Assembly (NCBI RefSeq): GCF_964252635.1
Contig: NZ_CAXUNP010000019.1
Location: 1-64,000, forward strand
Direction: 5' to 3'
DNA from: Jatrophihabitans sp964252635
GTDB taxonomy: Bacteria; Actinomycetota; Actinomycetes; Mycobacteriales; Jatrophihabitantaceae
Length of the DNA stretch: 64,000 nt
This document shows positions 51,501-60,094 of this stretch, piece after piece; within the stretch, counting starts at the first letter, position 1; the number at the start of each line of letters is the position of its first letter. A program made the translations under genes and the position numbers. The notes under the pieces are model-generated. The model worked only from the letters and a program-made list of their open reading frames with translations, made no database searches and was not told where the DNA came from.

Positions 51501-53795
51501 TCATGACGCCGGCTCGTGCTCGGGCGTGGAGGCCGGGGTCGGCGGCGCGGCGCCGCTGCGCTTGCGGCGCAGACGCAGCATGCGACGGGTCAGGCGCACG
51601 AGCAGGGCGAGCGCGAGCACCACCCCGGAGACGACCGTGATGACCACGCCGATGGTGCCGAGCACCGTGCTGTGGACGAAGACCGTCACCGGCTGGCCCA
51701 GCGTCCCGCTGTCCGGTGTGTGCAGCTGGGCGCTCACCGGGATGCGTCCGGTGCGCTGGATGTGGGTGTCGACCCTGACGGTGGCCTTCGAACCGGCGCC
51801 GATCTGCACGACCTGGCTGGTGCGGTCGGCGAAGCCGGGCAGGCCGCCCACCGCGTTCACACCGACCCGCACCTGCACGCTCAGCGCGTTGTCGTTCTGC
51901 ACGGTGATCGGGAGCTTGGAGTTGCTCGACGCCAGGGTGTAGCTGCTGTTGCGGCGGTTCAGGATGCGGACGCCGTGCAGGTAGCGCGTCAGCTGTCGCT
52001 GGAGGGCCTGGCTCCGGAGGGCACCCCCGGTGAGGCCACCGACACCGGCGGACGCGCCGGCCCGGCTCCACGCCGCGGACTCGGCGAGCTGCACCGTGAC
52101 CGGCAGGGCGGCGAGGACGGTGCGCCCGGCCGCGGAGCCCTGGATGAGCGACGCGACCGGTTGTTCGGTGCGCCGGACCGCGGCGATCCGGTCCAGCTGG
52201 GCCGGCGACAGCCCGTTCGAGGACGTGACGGTGCGGCGCAAGGCGGTCGTGCCGGTCGAACTGGTGCCGGGCGAACCGGCACGGGCCGCGGCGTCGGCGG
52301 AGACCGCCCGGGTGAACAGCGAGCTGCTGGTCGCGGTGATGAGCTTCGCCGCGGCCTCGGGCGATGGGTCGACGTAGCGTGGCGCAGCGAACACGGCGTG
52401 CTGCGCCTGGTCGGGCTGCTGGGCGATGCGCACCGCCAGCTCCGAGACCAGCTGCGGCATCGCCGCCGTCGACCCGGCACGTGTCAGCATCGCGGCGCTG
52501 GTGCGCTGCAAGGTCGGCGCGGTGAGCAGGGCGGAGACCCGTCCGCCCGTCGAGGCCAGGGCGGCCGACGACACGGGGATGCTGCTGCGGGTGCTGGGCC
52601 GCACCCGCGAGCCGTCGAGGACCACGGTGCCGGCCCCGCCGGCGACCAGGCTGTCCAACGTGGCCCCGGTGGCCGCGTTGGTGGGTGGCCACGCCAGCGT
52701 GTGCGCGAGCTGGTGGTCGCCGAGCGCGTTGGCCACCCCGGTGGAGACGGGCTCCGGCAGGTTCTGCGTCCAGGACAGGTTGCGCCGGGTCAGGCCGGTG
52801 ACGTCCGGGTCGGCCAGCGGCGTCAGCTGGAGATCGAGGACGTTCGGGCGCGCGTCCAGCAGCGCGCGCAACCGGGTCAGCCACGAGGACGCCGCCTGCT
52901 GACCGGTGCCGGTGGACAGGGTGCCGTTGCTCGCGCGGACGCGGTAGCCGAGGGTCATCTCCTGCAGCTCGTCGAGCAGTTCGGGGTCGACGACGAGCGT
53001 CAGCGGTTGGCTGCTCGAGAGCCTCTCGACGACCTGCAGGGCGCGATCGAGCCGGCCGCCGTTCGCGACCGAGCTCGCCAGGGCGTCGTCGGTGAAGGTG
53101 CGCCCGGTGGTGGTGCGGTGGGGCCTGTCGATGAGCGGCCAGATCCACGTGACGCCGACCTTCGTCGTCGGGGCCTGGTCGAAGGTGGGCAGGTAGGTGC
53201 GGGTCCCGCCGATGGTGATGGTCGAACCCTCCACGGTCCGTTGTGCCGTGAGGTCGATGGGGTAGACGGACGCGGTCGCGCAGAGGCAGACGTGCTCGTC
53301 GTTCTGCTGGCTCGTCGTCGTGGTGAAGGTCGCGGTCACCGGCACCTTCGGCGGCAGGGTGACCGACGGGGCCTTGGTCGCCTCGATCGTCCGGCCACCG
53401 GTGCGGGCGCTGCTGTCGGACACCGAGTCGTCGAGCACCGCCTGCGATCCGATCGGGTCACCGCGCTCGGCCGCGAGCGACACCCCGGTCAGGGTCTGGC
53501 TGCCGTTGTTGACCAGCGTCGCGGTGATCGTCAGCGGTCTCGGTGTCGCGGTGATGGCGGGGACGGCCGGGTCGACGTTCGCCACGGACACCGACACGGT
53601 GTCGGCGCGAACCCGGTTCGTGGCGGCCGGGGCCACCGCCGCGGAACCCGTCGCCGGCGCGGCCAGCGCCGCCGCGCCGAGCAGCGTGGCCGTCGCGAGC
53701 AGGCACGAGGCCGACCGGCGCAGCGTCGCCCGGGCCCCCGGGCGCGGCGTCGGACGCAGACGCCTTCCCGTGTCCGCTCCGCAAGCGTCGCTCAC
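51501..53795 (-). CDS. DUF6049 family secreted, membrane-anchored protein
   Basis: The 764-residue protein starts at a GTG inside the last unit of the 62-bp repeat (SDACGADTGRRLRPTP), then has a signal peptide (SASCLLATATLLGAAALAA), a large extracellular region and a C-terminal helix (TIGVVITVVSGVVLALALLV) with a basic tail. It is the counterpart of M. tuberculosis Rv3909, between the Nudix gene and murJ; its role is unknown but probably concerns the envelope. GGAG precedes the GTG by 6 nt. The GTG overlaps the TGA of the last repeat minicistron. Confidence 0.82.
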   Translation of the reverse strand: MSDACGADTGRRLRPTPRPGARATLRRSASCLLATATLLGAAALAAPATGSAAVAPAATNRVRADTVSVSVANVDPAVPAITATPRPLTITATLVNNGSQTLTGVSLAAERGDPIGSQAVLDDSVSDSSARTGGRTIEATKAPSVTLPPKVPVTATFTTTTSQQNDEHVCLCATASVYPIDLTAQRTVEGSTITIGGTRTYLPTFDQAPTTKVGVTWIWPLIDRPHRTTTGRTFTDDALASSVANGGRLDRALQVVERLSSSQPLTLVVDPELLDELQEMTLGYRVRASNGTLSTGTGQQAASSWLTRLRALLDARPNVLDLQLTPLADPDVTGLTRRNLSWTQNLPEPVSTGVANALGDHQLAHTLAWPPTNAATGATLDSLVAGGAGTVVLDGSRVRPSTRSSIPVSSAALASTGGRVSALLTAPTLQRTSAAMLTRAGSTAAMPQLVSELAVRIAQQPDQAQHAVFAAPRYVDPSPEAAAKLITATSSSLFTRAVSADAAARAGSPGTSSTGTTALRRTVTSSNGLSPAQLDRIAAVRRTEQPVASLIQGSAAGRTVLAALPVTVQLAESAAWSRAGASAGVGGLTGGALRSQALQRQLTRYLHGVRILNRRNSSYTLASSNSKLPITVQNDNALSVQVRVGVNAVGGLPGFADRTSQVVQIGAGSKATVRVDTHIQRTGRIPVSAQLHTPDSGTLGQPVTVFVHSTVLGTIGVVITVVSGVVLALALLVRLTRRMLRLRRKRSGAAPPTPASTPEHEPAS

Positions 53796-54021
53796 GCCTC
53801 GCTCCGCTCGGCCGTGCGGAGACGCATTTCCCTTGTCGCTCCGCAAGCGTCGCTCACGCCTCGCTCCGCTCGGCCGTGCGGAGACGCATTTNNNNNNNNN
53901 NNNNNNNNNNNNNNNNNNNNNNNNNNNNNNNNNNNNNNNNNNNNNNNNNNNNNNNNNNNNNNNNNNNNNNNNNNNNNNNNNNNNNNNNNNNCCCTTGTCG
54001 CTCCGCAAGCGTCGCTCACGC
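53775..54021 (-). repeat. 62-bp tandem repeat (minisatellite) with 100-N assembly gap
   Basis: The word CGCTCCGCAAGCGTCGCTCA begins at 53775 and 53837 (period 62) and again, truncated, at 53999 after the gap (53892-53991, exactly 100 N). The true copy number is unknown. On the minus strand each unit holds GGAG, GTGAGC and 20 open codons, and its TGA overlaps the next GTG as GTGA. The first GTG overlaps the Nudix stop (54016-54019), and the last overlaps the start of DUF6049 (53792-53795). Confidence 0.93.
53892..53991. other. Assembly gap (100 N)
   Basis: A run of 100 undetermined bases falls within the 62-bp repeat. The round number indicates a scaffolding gap of unknown true length, probably a collapsed repeat. 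Confidence 0.98.
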
Positions 54022-54624
54022 GCTGTCGGCGAGCAACCTGCCCGCAGTGTCGACGAGGCCGCGCTCGTCGGGGTAGGCGAGCTGACCACGGATCTCGGGC
54101 AGCGGCACCCAGGCGACCTCGTCGACCTCGACGTCGGCGTCGGAGAGTTCCCCGCCGGTGCGCCGCATCAGGTAGTGCCGCACGGTCTTGTGGATCCGCC
54201 GGCCCTCGGCCACGAACCAGAAGTCGATGGTGCCGAGCTCGGCCACGATGATCCCGGCGATGCCGGTCTCCTCCTCGACCTCGCGGACGGCCGCCTGCTC
54301 GGCGGTCTCCCCGGCCTCGATGTGGCCCTTCGGCAGCGACCACAGCAGCCGTCCGTGACGGTCGGTACGGCCGATGAGGGCCCCGCGCGGGATCTCCCCG
54401 GCGAGGTCCAGGACGAGTCCGCCGGCGCTGAACTCGTCGACCTGACGCAGCCAGCGGCGCGGCCGGCGCCGGCGGCGCGACCCGGATTCGCCGCTCGAGC
54501 CGGCGCCGCCCGAGCCCGTGCCGCCGGATTTCGGGCCACCCGAGCCCCGCGACGAGGCGCTGCCGCGCGGGTGACCCGAGTGCGGTCCCGGCCGGGGTGG
54601 CAGCTGTTCGGGACCCGGGGACAT
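54016..54624 (-). CDS. Nudix hydrolase (MutT4-like)
   Basis: The 202-residue protein has a basic Gly/Ser/Arg-rich N-terminus (1-60) and a Nudix domain with the box GHIEAGETAEQAAVREVEEE followed by TGI. By position and partners it matches M. tuberculosis MutT4 (Rv3908), divergent from pcnA and upstream of the DUF6049 gene and murJ. Its substrate is unknown. The ATG at 54624 is used; upstream the frame stays open. Its TGA overlaps the first GTG of the repeat chain. Confidence 0.88.
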   Translation of the reverse strand: MSPGPEQLPPRPGPHSGHPRGSASSRGSGGPKSGGTGSGGAGSSGESGSRRRRRPRRWLRQVDEFSAGGLVLDLAGEIPRGALIGRTDRHGRLLWSLPKGHIEAGETAEQAAVREVEEETGIAGIIVAELGTIDFWFVAEGRRIHKTVRHYLMRRTGGELSDADVEVDEVAWVPLPEIRGQLAYPDERGLVDTAGRLLADSA

Positions 54625-54689
54625 GCCGCGATGGTAACCGGCGGGTGGGTACGCTGGCCGTCCGTGACACCGCATGAGGGCCGATCCGG

Positions 54690-56150
54690 ATGCCGGCGGC
54701 CCGCCCGATGAGCGCCACGTCGGCCGCGTCCCCGGCCGAGCTGGTGCCGGTGCCCCCCGCCGCCGCCGAGCTGGGCCGGGTGTTCGCCGCCGCCGGCCAC
54801 GAGCTGCACCTCGTCGGGGGTCCGGTGCGCGACGCGCTGATGGGCCGCGCCTGTGCGGACCTGGACTTCGCCACGGACGCCCGGCCGGAGCGCATCCGCG
54901 CCCTCGTCGAGCCTATCGCGTCCGCGGTCTGGACCACCGGCATCGCCTTCGGGACGGTCGGTGCGCAGGTGCACGGGGTGCCGTGCGAGATCACGACCTT
55001 CCGGGCCGACCGCTACGACCGGGTCAGCCGCAACCCGGAGGTCGCCTGGGGCGACACGCTCACCGACGACCTGCGCCGCCGGGACTTCACCATGAACGCG
55101 ATGGCCGTGTCGGTGACGGCCGACGCGCCCACCGACCGGGTCTTCAGCGACCCCTTCGGCGGCCTGGCCGACCTCGCCCGCGGCGTGCTGCGGACCCCGG
55201 GTACCCCGCAGGAGTCCTTCGCCGACGACCCCTTGCGGATGCTGCGCGCCGCCCGGTTCGTGTCGACGCTGGGGGTCACCGTCGACCCCGCCGTCCGCGC
55301 GGCGATGACCGACATGGCGGCGGAACTGGGCCGGATCACCCCCGAGCGGGTGCTGGCCGAGCTGACCAAGCTCCTGCTCGGGGCGCACCCCCGCACCGGG
55401 CTCGAGACGCTGGTGGACACCGGGCTGGCCGACGTGGTGCTTCCCGAACTGCCGGCGCTGCGGATGGCCGCCGACGAGCACGGCCAGCACAAGGACGTCT
55501 ACGCCCACACCCTGCAGGTGCTGGACCAGGCCATCGACCTGGAGCAGGACGGGCCGGACCTCGTGCTCCGGTGGGCGGCCCTGATGCACGACATCGGCAA
55601 GCCGGCCACCCGGGAGTTCCTGCCCGGCGGGCGGGTGACGTTCCACCACCACGAGGTCGTCGGCGCTCGGATGGCCCGTGACCGGCTCCGCGCGTTGCGG
55701 GCCGGCAAGGAGCTCATCGACGAGGTCCGCCAGCTCGTCTTCCTGCACCTGCGCTTCTACGGCTACCGCAGCAGCCAGTGGACGGACTCGGCCGTCCGCC
55801 GCTACGTCGTCGACGCCGGGCCGCTGCTGCCCCGGCTGAACAAGCTGGTCCGCTCCGACTGCACCACCCGCAACCGTCGCAAGGCGGCGGCGCTGTCGTC
55901 GGCGTACGACACCCTCGAGCAGCGCATCGCCCAGCTGCAGGAGCAGGAGCAGCTCGACGCCGTCCGTCCGGACCTCGACGGCAACGAGATCATGCGGCTG
56001 CTCGACATCCCACCGGGGCCGCTGGTGGGCCGGGCCTACAAGCACCTGCTCGAGGTGCGGATGCAGGAGGGCCCGCTGGAGCACGACGCCGCGGTGGCCG
56101 AGCTCAGACGCTGGTACGCAGAGCACGGACCCGGCGCGTCGACCGGCTGA
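54690..56150 (+). CDS. pcnA: CCA-adding tRNA nucleotidyltransferase
   Basis: The 486-residue enzyme of class II nucleotidyltransferases adds or repairs the tRNA 3' CCA end, needed here because the tRNAs in the window lack an encoded CCA. Seen are HLVGGPVRDALMG, DLDFATD (catalytic Asp pair), RRRDFTMNAMAV and a C-terminal HD domain (LMHDIGKPATR). In actinobacteria it is often named pcnA. The ATG at 54690 or 54708 is the start. The last 47 bp overlap the convergent MFS gene. Confidence 0.93.
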   Translation: MPAARPMSATSAASPAELVPVPPAAAELGRVFAAAGHELHLVGGPVRDALMGRACADLDFATDARPERIRALVEPIASAVWTTGIAFGTVGAQVHGVPCEITTFRADRYDRVSRNPEVAWGDTLTDDLRRRDFTMNAMAVSVTADAPTDRVFSDPFGGLADLARGVLRTPGTPQESFADDPLRMLRAARFVSTLGVTVDPAVRAAMTDMAAELGRITPERVLAELTKLLLGAHPRTGLETLVDTGLADVVLPELPALRMAADEHGQHKDVYAHTLQVLDQAIDLEQDGPDLVLRWAALMHDIGKPATREFLPGGRVTFHHHEVVGARMARDRLRALRAGKELIDEVRQLVFLHLRFYGYRSSQWTDSAVRRYVVDAGPLLPRLNKLVRSDCTTRNRRKAAALSSAYDTLEQRIAQLQEQEQLDAVRPDLDGNEIMRLLDIPPGPLVGRAYKHLLEVRMQEGPLEHDAAVAELRRWYAEHGPGASTG

Positions 56151-57399
56151 CGTAGAGCACGGCCGCCAGCGCCCAGCCGGCGGTGAGCGCCCCCACGGCC
56201 ACCGGGCTGCGGCCGCTCTCGGGCAGCGCCAGCGCGGTGATGGTGGCCGCCAGCACGAGCGCCACGTTGAACAGCATGTCGTAGAGCGCGAACACCCGGC
56301 CGCGGAACGCGTCGGGGACGTCGTGCTGGATGACGGTGTCGACGCTGATCTTGATGCACTGCGAGGTGAAGGCCAGCAGCAGGGCGGACAGCAGCAGCCA
56401 CGGCATCGAGAACGCGAGCCCGCAGACGACCTCGACGACGGCGCTGGCCAGCAGCATGACCCCGGGCCACACGGCCGGACCGAAGCGACGGAACCCCGTG
56501 GGCGTGATGAAGGAGGCCAGGCCGCCCCCGATCGCCACACCGATGACGATCTGGCTGAGCCCGGCGAGCCCGGCCCGGAAGACGCCGTCGCTGGTGAAGT
56601 AGTTGCGGTACAGCAGCACCGTCGTGACGGTCCAGACGCCGTAGAGCAGGCGATGGACCGCGATCATCGCCAGCCCGTTCTCGACCCGCGGGACGGAGCG
56701 AACGGTACGGGCGCCGGCGGCCAGCCCCCGGACGACCTCGCGCGGGGTCTCCCGGCGTCGCCGCTCGTCCTCCGACGGGCCGAGGTCACGCAGGCCGAAG
56801 CGGAGTGCGGCGAGGGCGGCCAGGCCGTAGGGGATGACGGCCAGCGCGGCGACCGCGGCGTAGTCGGCGTCGCCGGTGCCGAGCAGGGTGCGGATGCCGA
56901 TGGCCGCGCCGCCACCCAGTGCCGCCGCGACCGTCCCGGCGGTGGAGGTCAGCGCGTTCGCCGTCACCAGCTCGGCCTCGTCCACGACGCGGGGCAGCGC
57001 GGCGGACAGCGTCGAGAGCACGAACCGGCTCAGGGAGATGACCACCAGACCGGAGGCGTAGAAGGCGACCCCCTGCACGCCGGCGGCCAGCTCGGCGGCG
57101 ACGCCCAGCACCGCGACGCCCCGCACGAGGTTGCCGACGGCCAGCACGCGGCGGCGCCACCAGCGGTCGATGAGCACGCCGGCGAACGGGCCGATGACCG
57201 AGTACGGCAACAGCAGCACGGCGAACGCGGCGGCGACGTCGGCGGCATGCCCGGCCCGTTGCGGGTCGAACAGCACCGCGCCGGCGAGGCTGGCCTGGAA
57301 CACGCCGTCACCGACCTGGCCGGCGAGGCGGACCCGGAACAGCCTGCGGAAGCCCGGGTGGGCGAGCGCCGCGAGCAGGTGATGCGATCGCAGGGCCAC
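56104..57399 (-). CDS. Major facilitator superfamily transporter
   Basis: The 431-residue protein has about 12 membrane helices and an MFS motif A-like loop (FAGVLIDRWWRRRVLAVGN). A hydrophilic middle loop (LRDLGPSEDERRRRETPREV) joins the two halves. Drug or metabolite export is typical of this branch; the substrate is unknown. It corresponds to M. tuberculosis Rv0037c next to yqgE. The start is GTG at 57399 with GGAG 9 nt upstream. The 3' end overlaps pcnA by 47 bp on the opposite strand. Confidence 0.87.
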   Translation of the reverse strand: MALRSHHLLAALAHPGFRRLFRVRLAGQVGDGVFQASLAGAVLFDPQRAGHAADVAAAFAVLLLPYSVIGPFAGVLIDRWWRRRVLAVGNLVRGVAVLGVAAELAAGVQGVAFYASGLVVISLSRFVLSTLSAALPRVVDEAELVTANALTSTAGTVAAALGGGAAIGIRTLLGTGDADYAAVAALAVIPYGLAALAALRFGLRDLGPSEDERRRRETPREVVRGLAAGARTVRSVPRVENGLAMIAVHRLLYGVWTVTTVLLYRNYFTSDGVFRAGLAGLSQIVIGVAIGGGLASFITPTGFRRFGPAVWPGVMLLASAVVEVVCGLAFSMPWLLLSALLLAFTSQCIKISVDTVIQHDVPDAFRGRVFALYDMLFNVALVLAATITALALPESGRSPVAVGALTAGWALAAVLYVSRSTRRVRALRTSV

Positions 57400-57477
57400 G
57401 ACACGAGTCTCCCAGTCGCGAGCGTGCGCGCGGCGGGTGCGCTGGCCGCGAGCGCCCGCACGGACCACAATGCGGCC

Positions 57478-58110
57478 ATGGAGTCGGCGGACTGGGCGGC
57501 GGTGAAGGGGGTCGAGCCTGCCGCCGGGCGGTTGCTCGTGGCCACGCCGCTGCTGACCGACGCGCACTTCCGTCGCACCGTCGTCTATTTACTCGAGCAC
57601 GACGGCGGCGGCACGGTCGGGGTGATCCTGAACCGGCCGAGCCACACCCCCGTCGGCCAGGTGCTGCCGGACTGGCACGACGCGGTCAGCGGCCCGGCCG
57701 TCGTGTTCGGCGGCGGCCCGGTGCAGCCCGACGGGGCGCTGTGCCTCGGCCTGCTCGACCGCGACACCGACGCCGACGACCCCGCGCTCATCGAGGAGCG
57801 ACCGGACGGGCAGCACGACGCTGACGGACGGCACGAGGTGGTCGACGGGGTGTCCACCGTCGATCTGGACGGCGACGTCACCGTCATCGCCCCGCTGGCC
57901 CGCAGCCTGCGGGTCTTCGCCGGCCATGCCGGCTGGTCGCCGGGCCAGCTCGAGCACGAACTGGATGAGGGCGCCTGGTGGGTGTTGCCCGGCGGTCCGG
58001 ACGACCTGTTCAGCGAGCAGCCGCGGCGCATGTGGGCCCACGTGCTGCGTCGCCAGCCCCCGCCGCTGTCGCTGGTGTCGACCTTCCCGCCCGACGTCAG
58101 CGTCAACTGA
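57478..58110 (+). CDS. YqgE/AlgH family protein
   Basis: The 210-residue protein shows the family pattern GRLLVATPLLTDAHFRRTVV, GVILNRPSHTPV and FGGGPVQPDG. The molecular role of this widespread family is unknown; the alginate link in Pseudomonas is indirect. It contains an acidic insertion (about 100-125; RDTDADDPALIEERPDGQHD). The ATG at 57478 lies 78 bp from the divergent MFS start. Confidence 0.92.
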   Translation: MESADWAAVKGVEPAAGRLLVATPLLTDAHFRRTVVYLLEHDGGGTVGVILNRPSHTPVGQVLPDWHDAVSGPAVVFGGGPVQPDGALCLGLLDRDTDADDPALIEERPDGQHDADGRHEVVDGVSTVDLDGDVTVIAPLARSLRVFAGHAGWSPGQLEHELDEGAWWVLPGGPDDLFSEQPRRMWAHVLRRQPPPLSLVSTFPPDVSVN

Positions 58111-58124
58111 TCCTGCGCCGCCAC

Positions 58125-58237
58125 GAGTTGTCCGCGCCCACACGAGGGGTAGCTCGTCTGAGCGCGGACAACTCTCGGCGCCGATACGAGTTGTCCGCGC
58201 CCGGACGCGATACAGCACGTCTGAGCGCGGACAACTC
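58125..58237. repeat. Two tandem copies of a palindromic intergenic repeat
   Basis: GAGTTGTCCGCGC (58125 and 58188) pairs with GCGCGGACAACTC (58162 and 58225). The copies are 63 bp apart and share the internal string CGTCTGAGCGCGGACAACTC. They fill the 141-bp gap between the convergent yqgE and membrane-protein genes and probably end both transcripts. Confidence 0.88.
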
Positions 58238-58251
58238 GGGAGGTGATCGCC

Positions 58252-58794
58252 TCAGGCGGCGACCAGCTGCTCGGCGGCCGGGTGCTGCGCCTCGGCCCGC
58301 TCGACCCGCTTGGCCTGCTCGCTGCGGGCCACGATGATGCCGACGCGGACCACGACCTCGCCGAGCGCCATCAGCACCAGGCCGGTCTGCCAGACGTCGC
58401 CGCTGGTGATGTGGTGGGCGATGCTGTAGTCGCGCAGCCAGTCCTTGCCGGAGCCGTAGCTGATCCAGACCAGGAACGCCATCCGGGCGCCCATGCTGGC
58501 CACCCAGAGCGAGGCGGCGACGAGGCCGGCGCGGGCGTAGCCGTGGCCGGCCGCGGCCCGGACGTGGGTCGCGAAGCCACCGGCGACGCCGAGTGCGACG
58601 CCCAGCGCGGTCAGGCCGGCGACGTAGGCGACGTTGTTGCCGTCGGTCGGGATCGAGGTCAGGTAGTGCGACGCGGTGTAGGCCACGATGCCCACCGGGA
58701 TCAGCACGAAGCGGCGGTCGATGCGGGCCTCGCGGATCTGTCGGAGCACGATGACGATGAGGACGATGTCGATGATCCAGTCGGTGGTTGTCAT
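58252..58794 (-). CDS. Multi-pass membrane protein of unknown function
   Basis: The 180-residue protein has about five predicted membrane helices: WIIDIVLIVIVLRQI, FVLIPVGIVAYTASHYL, NNVAYVAGLTALGVALGVAG, GLVAASLWVASMGARMAFLVWI and TGLVLMALGEVVVRVGIIVA. The arrangement resembles small CcdC/DUF1453-type proteins, though I would not assign it. Its C-terminus is acidic and basic mixed (QAKRVERAEAQHPAAEQ). A 16-bp palindrome lies 36 bp upstream of the ATG at 58794. The adjacent ino1 gene on the same strand ends with a terminator, so this gene probably has its own promoter. Confidence 0.78.
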   Translation of the reverse strand: MTTTDWIIDIVLIVIVLRQIREARIDRRFVLIPVGIVAYTASHYLTSIPTDGNNVAYVAGLTALGVALGVAGGFATHVRAAAGHGYARAGLVAASLWVASMGARMAFLVWISYGSGKDWLRDYSIAHHITSGDVWQTGLVLMALGEVVVRVGIIVARSEQAKRVERAEAQHPAAEQLVAA

Positions 58795-58829
58795 GACCAG
58801 AACTCTCGTCCGAAAGGACGGGCGGCGAA

Positions 58830-58845
58830 TCAACCCGCGGGTTGA
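58830..58845. promoter_or_regulatory. Perfect 16-bp palindrome upstream of the membrane-protein gene
   Basis: TCAACCCGCGGGTTGA is self-complementary over 16 bp and lies 36 bp before the start at 58794. The spacing suits a transcription-factor operator near the promoter. Confidence 0.6.
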
Positions 58846-58864
58846 GTCCGGGTGGAGAAACACT

Positions 58865-58894
58865 GAAGGCCGGCCCCCGAGGGGACCGGCCTTC
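58865..58894 (-). terminator. ino1 terminator
   Basis: GAAGGCCGG and CCGGCCTTC form a 9-bp stem with CCCC/GGGG continuing inside it, 37 bp past the ino1 stop. This is a strong hairpin. Confidence 0.85.
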
Positions 58895-58931
58895 GTCGTG
58901 CCTTCGTCGTGCGTGGTGCTGGTGCGATCGC

Positions 58932-60029
58932 TCAGCGCTCGACGGTGCCGTCGATGAAGTCCTGCACGGCCTTCTTCGCCTCGTCGTCGAAGTACTGCAC
59001 CGGCGGGGACTTCATGAAGTAGCTCGACGCCGAGAGCAGCGCGCCGCCGATGCCACGGTCCTTGGCGATCTTCGCTGCGCGGAGCGCGTCGATGATGATG
59101 CCGGCCGAGTTGGGGGAGTCCCACACCTCGAGCTTGTACTCGAGGTTCAGCGGGACGTCGCCGAACGTCTTGCCCTCGAGGCGGACGAAGGCCCACTTGC
59201 GGTCGTCGAGCCACGCGACGTAGTCCGACGGGCCGATGTGCACGTTGCGGGCGCCCATGTCGCGGTCGGGGACCTGCGAGGTGACCGACTGGGTCTTGGA
59301 GATCTTCTTGGACTCCAGGCGGTCGCGCTCGAGCATGTTCTTGAAGTCCATGTTGCCGCCGACGTTGAGCTGGTAGGTGCGCTGCACCTCGACGCCGCGG
59401 TCCTCGAACAGCTTGGTGAGCACGCGGTGCGTGATGGTCGCGCCGACCTGGCTCTTGATGTCGTCGCCGACGATCGGGACGCCGGCGTCGGCGAACTTCT
59501 GCGCCCACTCCGGGGTGCTGGCGATGAACACCGGCAGCGCGTTGACGAACGCGACCTGGGCGTCGATGGCGCACTGCGCGTAGAACTTCGCGGCGGCCTC
59601 GGAGCCGACGGGCAGGTAGCAGATCAGGACGTCGGCCCGGGTCTCCTTGAGAGCGGCGACGATGTCGACCGGGGTCTCGTCGGACTCGGTGATGGTCTCG
59701 CGGTAGTACTTGCCGAGGCCGTCGAGGGTGTGGCCGCGCTGCACGGGCACGTCGAGCTGCGGGACGTCGCAGATCTTGATCGTGTTGTTCTCGCTGGCCT
59801 CGATGGCCTGCGAGAGGTCGAGGCCGACCTTCTTGGAATCGACGTCGAACGCGGCGACGAACTCGATGTCGCTGACGTGGTAGTCGCCGAAGGTCACGTG
59901 CATCAGGCCGGGGACCTTCTGCGTCGGGTCGGCGTCGCGGTAGAAGTGGACGCCCTGGACCAGGGATGCAGCGCAGTTGCCCACACCGACGATGGCGACC
60001 CGGATGCTTCCGGTGGATTGCGAACCCAT
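58932..60029 (-). CDS. ino1: Inositol-3-phosphate synthase
   Basis: The 365-residue NAD enzyme converts glucose 6-phosphate to inositol 3-phosphate, the first step to mycothiol and phosphatidylinositol in actinobacteria. Seen are the NAD site AIVGVGNCAASLVQG, the phosphate segment NALPVFIASTPEWA, DDIKSQVGATITHR and LNVGGNMDFKNML. GAAGGAGGAG is 6 nt before the ATG at 60029. It follows the PadR gene on the same strand, the typical arrangement (Rv0046c/Rv0047c). Confidence 0.96.
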   Translation of the reverse strand: MGSQSTGSIRVAIVGVGNCAASLVQGVHFYRDADPTQKVPGLMHVTFGDYHVSDIEFVAAFDVDSKKVGLDLSQAIEASENNTIKICDVPQLDVPVQRGHTLDGLGKYYRETITESDETPVDIVAALKETRADVLICYLPVGSEAAAKFYAQCAIDAQVAFVNALPVFIASTPEWAQKFADAGVPIVGDDIKSQVGATITHRVLTKLFEDRGVEVQRTYQLNVGGNMDFKNMLERDRLESKKISKTQSVTSQVPDRDMGARNVHIGPSDYVAWLDDRKWAFVRLEGKTFGDVPLNLEYKLEVWDSPNSAGIIIDALRAAKIAKDRGIGGALLSASSYFMKSPPVQYFDDEAKKAVQDFIDGTVER

Positions 60030-60094
60030 CTGGGCTCCTCCTTCGTGGTTGTTGTTGATGTGACGTGCTGGGACGGTGACGTGCTGGGTGGTGC

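Noticed and set aside
53775..54021. Tandem repeat considered as a CRISPR array
   Set aside because: Units are contiguous with no variable spacers, and there are no cas genes nearby.
51516..54251. 911-codon plus-strand frame opposite the DUF6049 gene and running through the N gap
   Set aside because: It is Arg/Gly-rich antisense noise; the minus-strand DUF6049 and Nudix genes have real signals.
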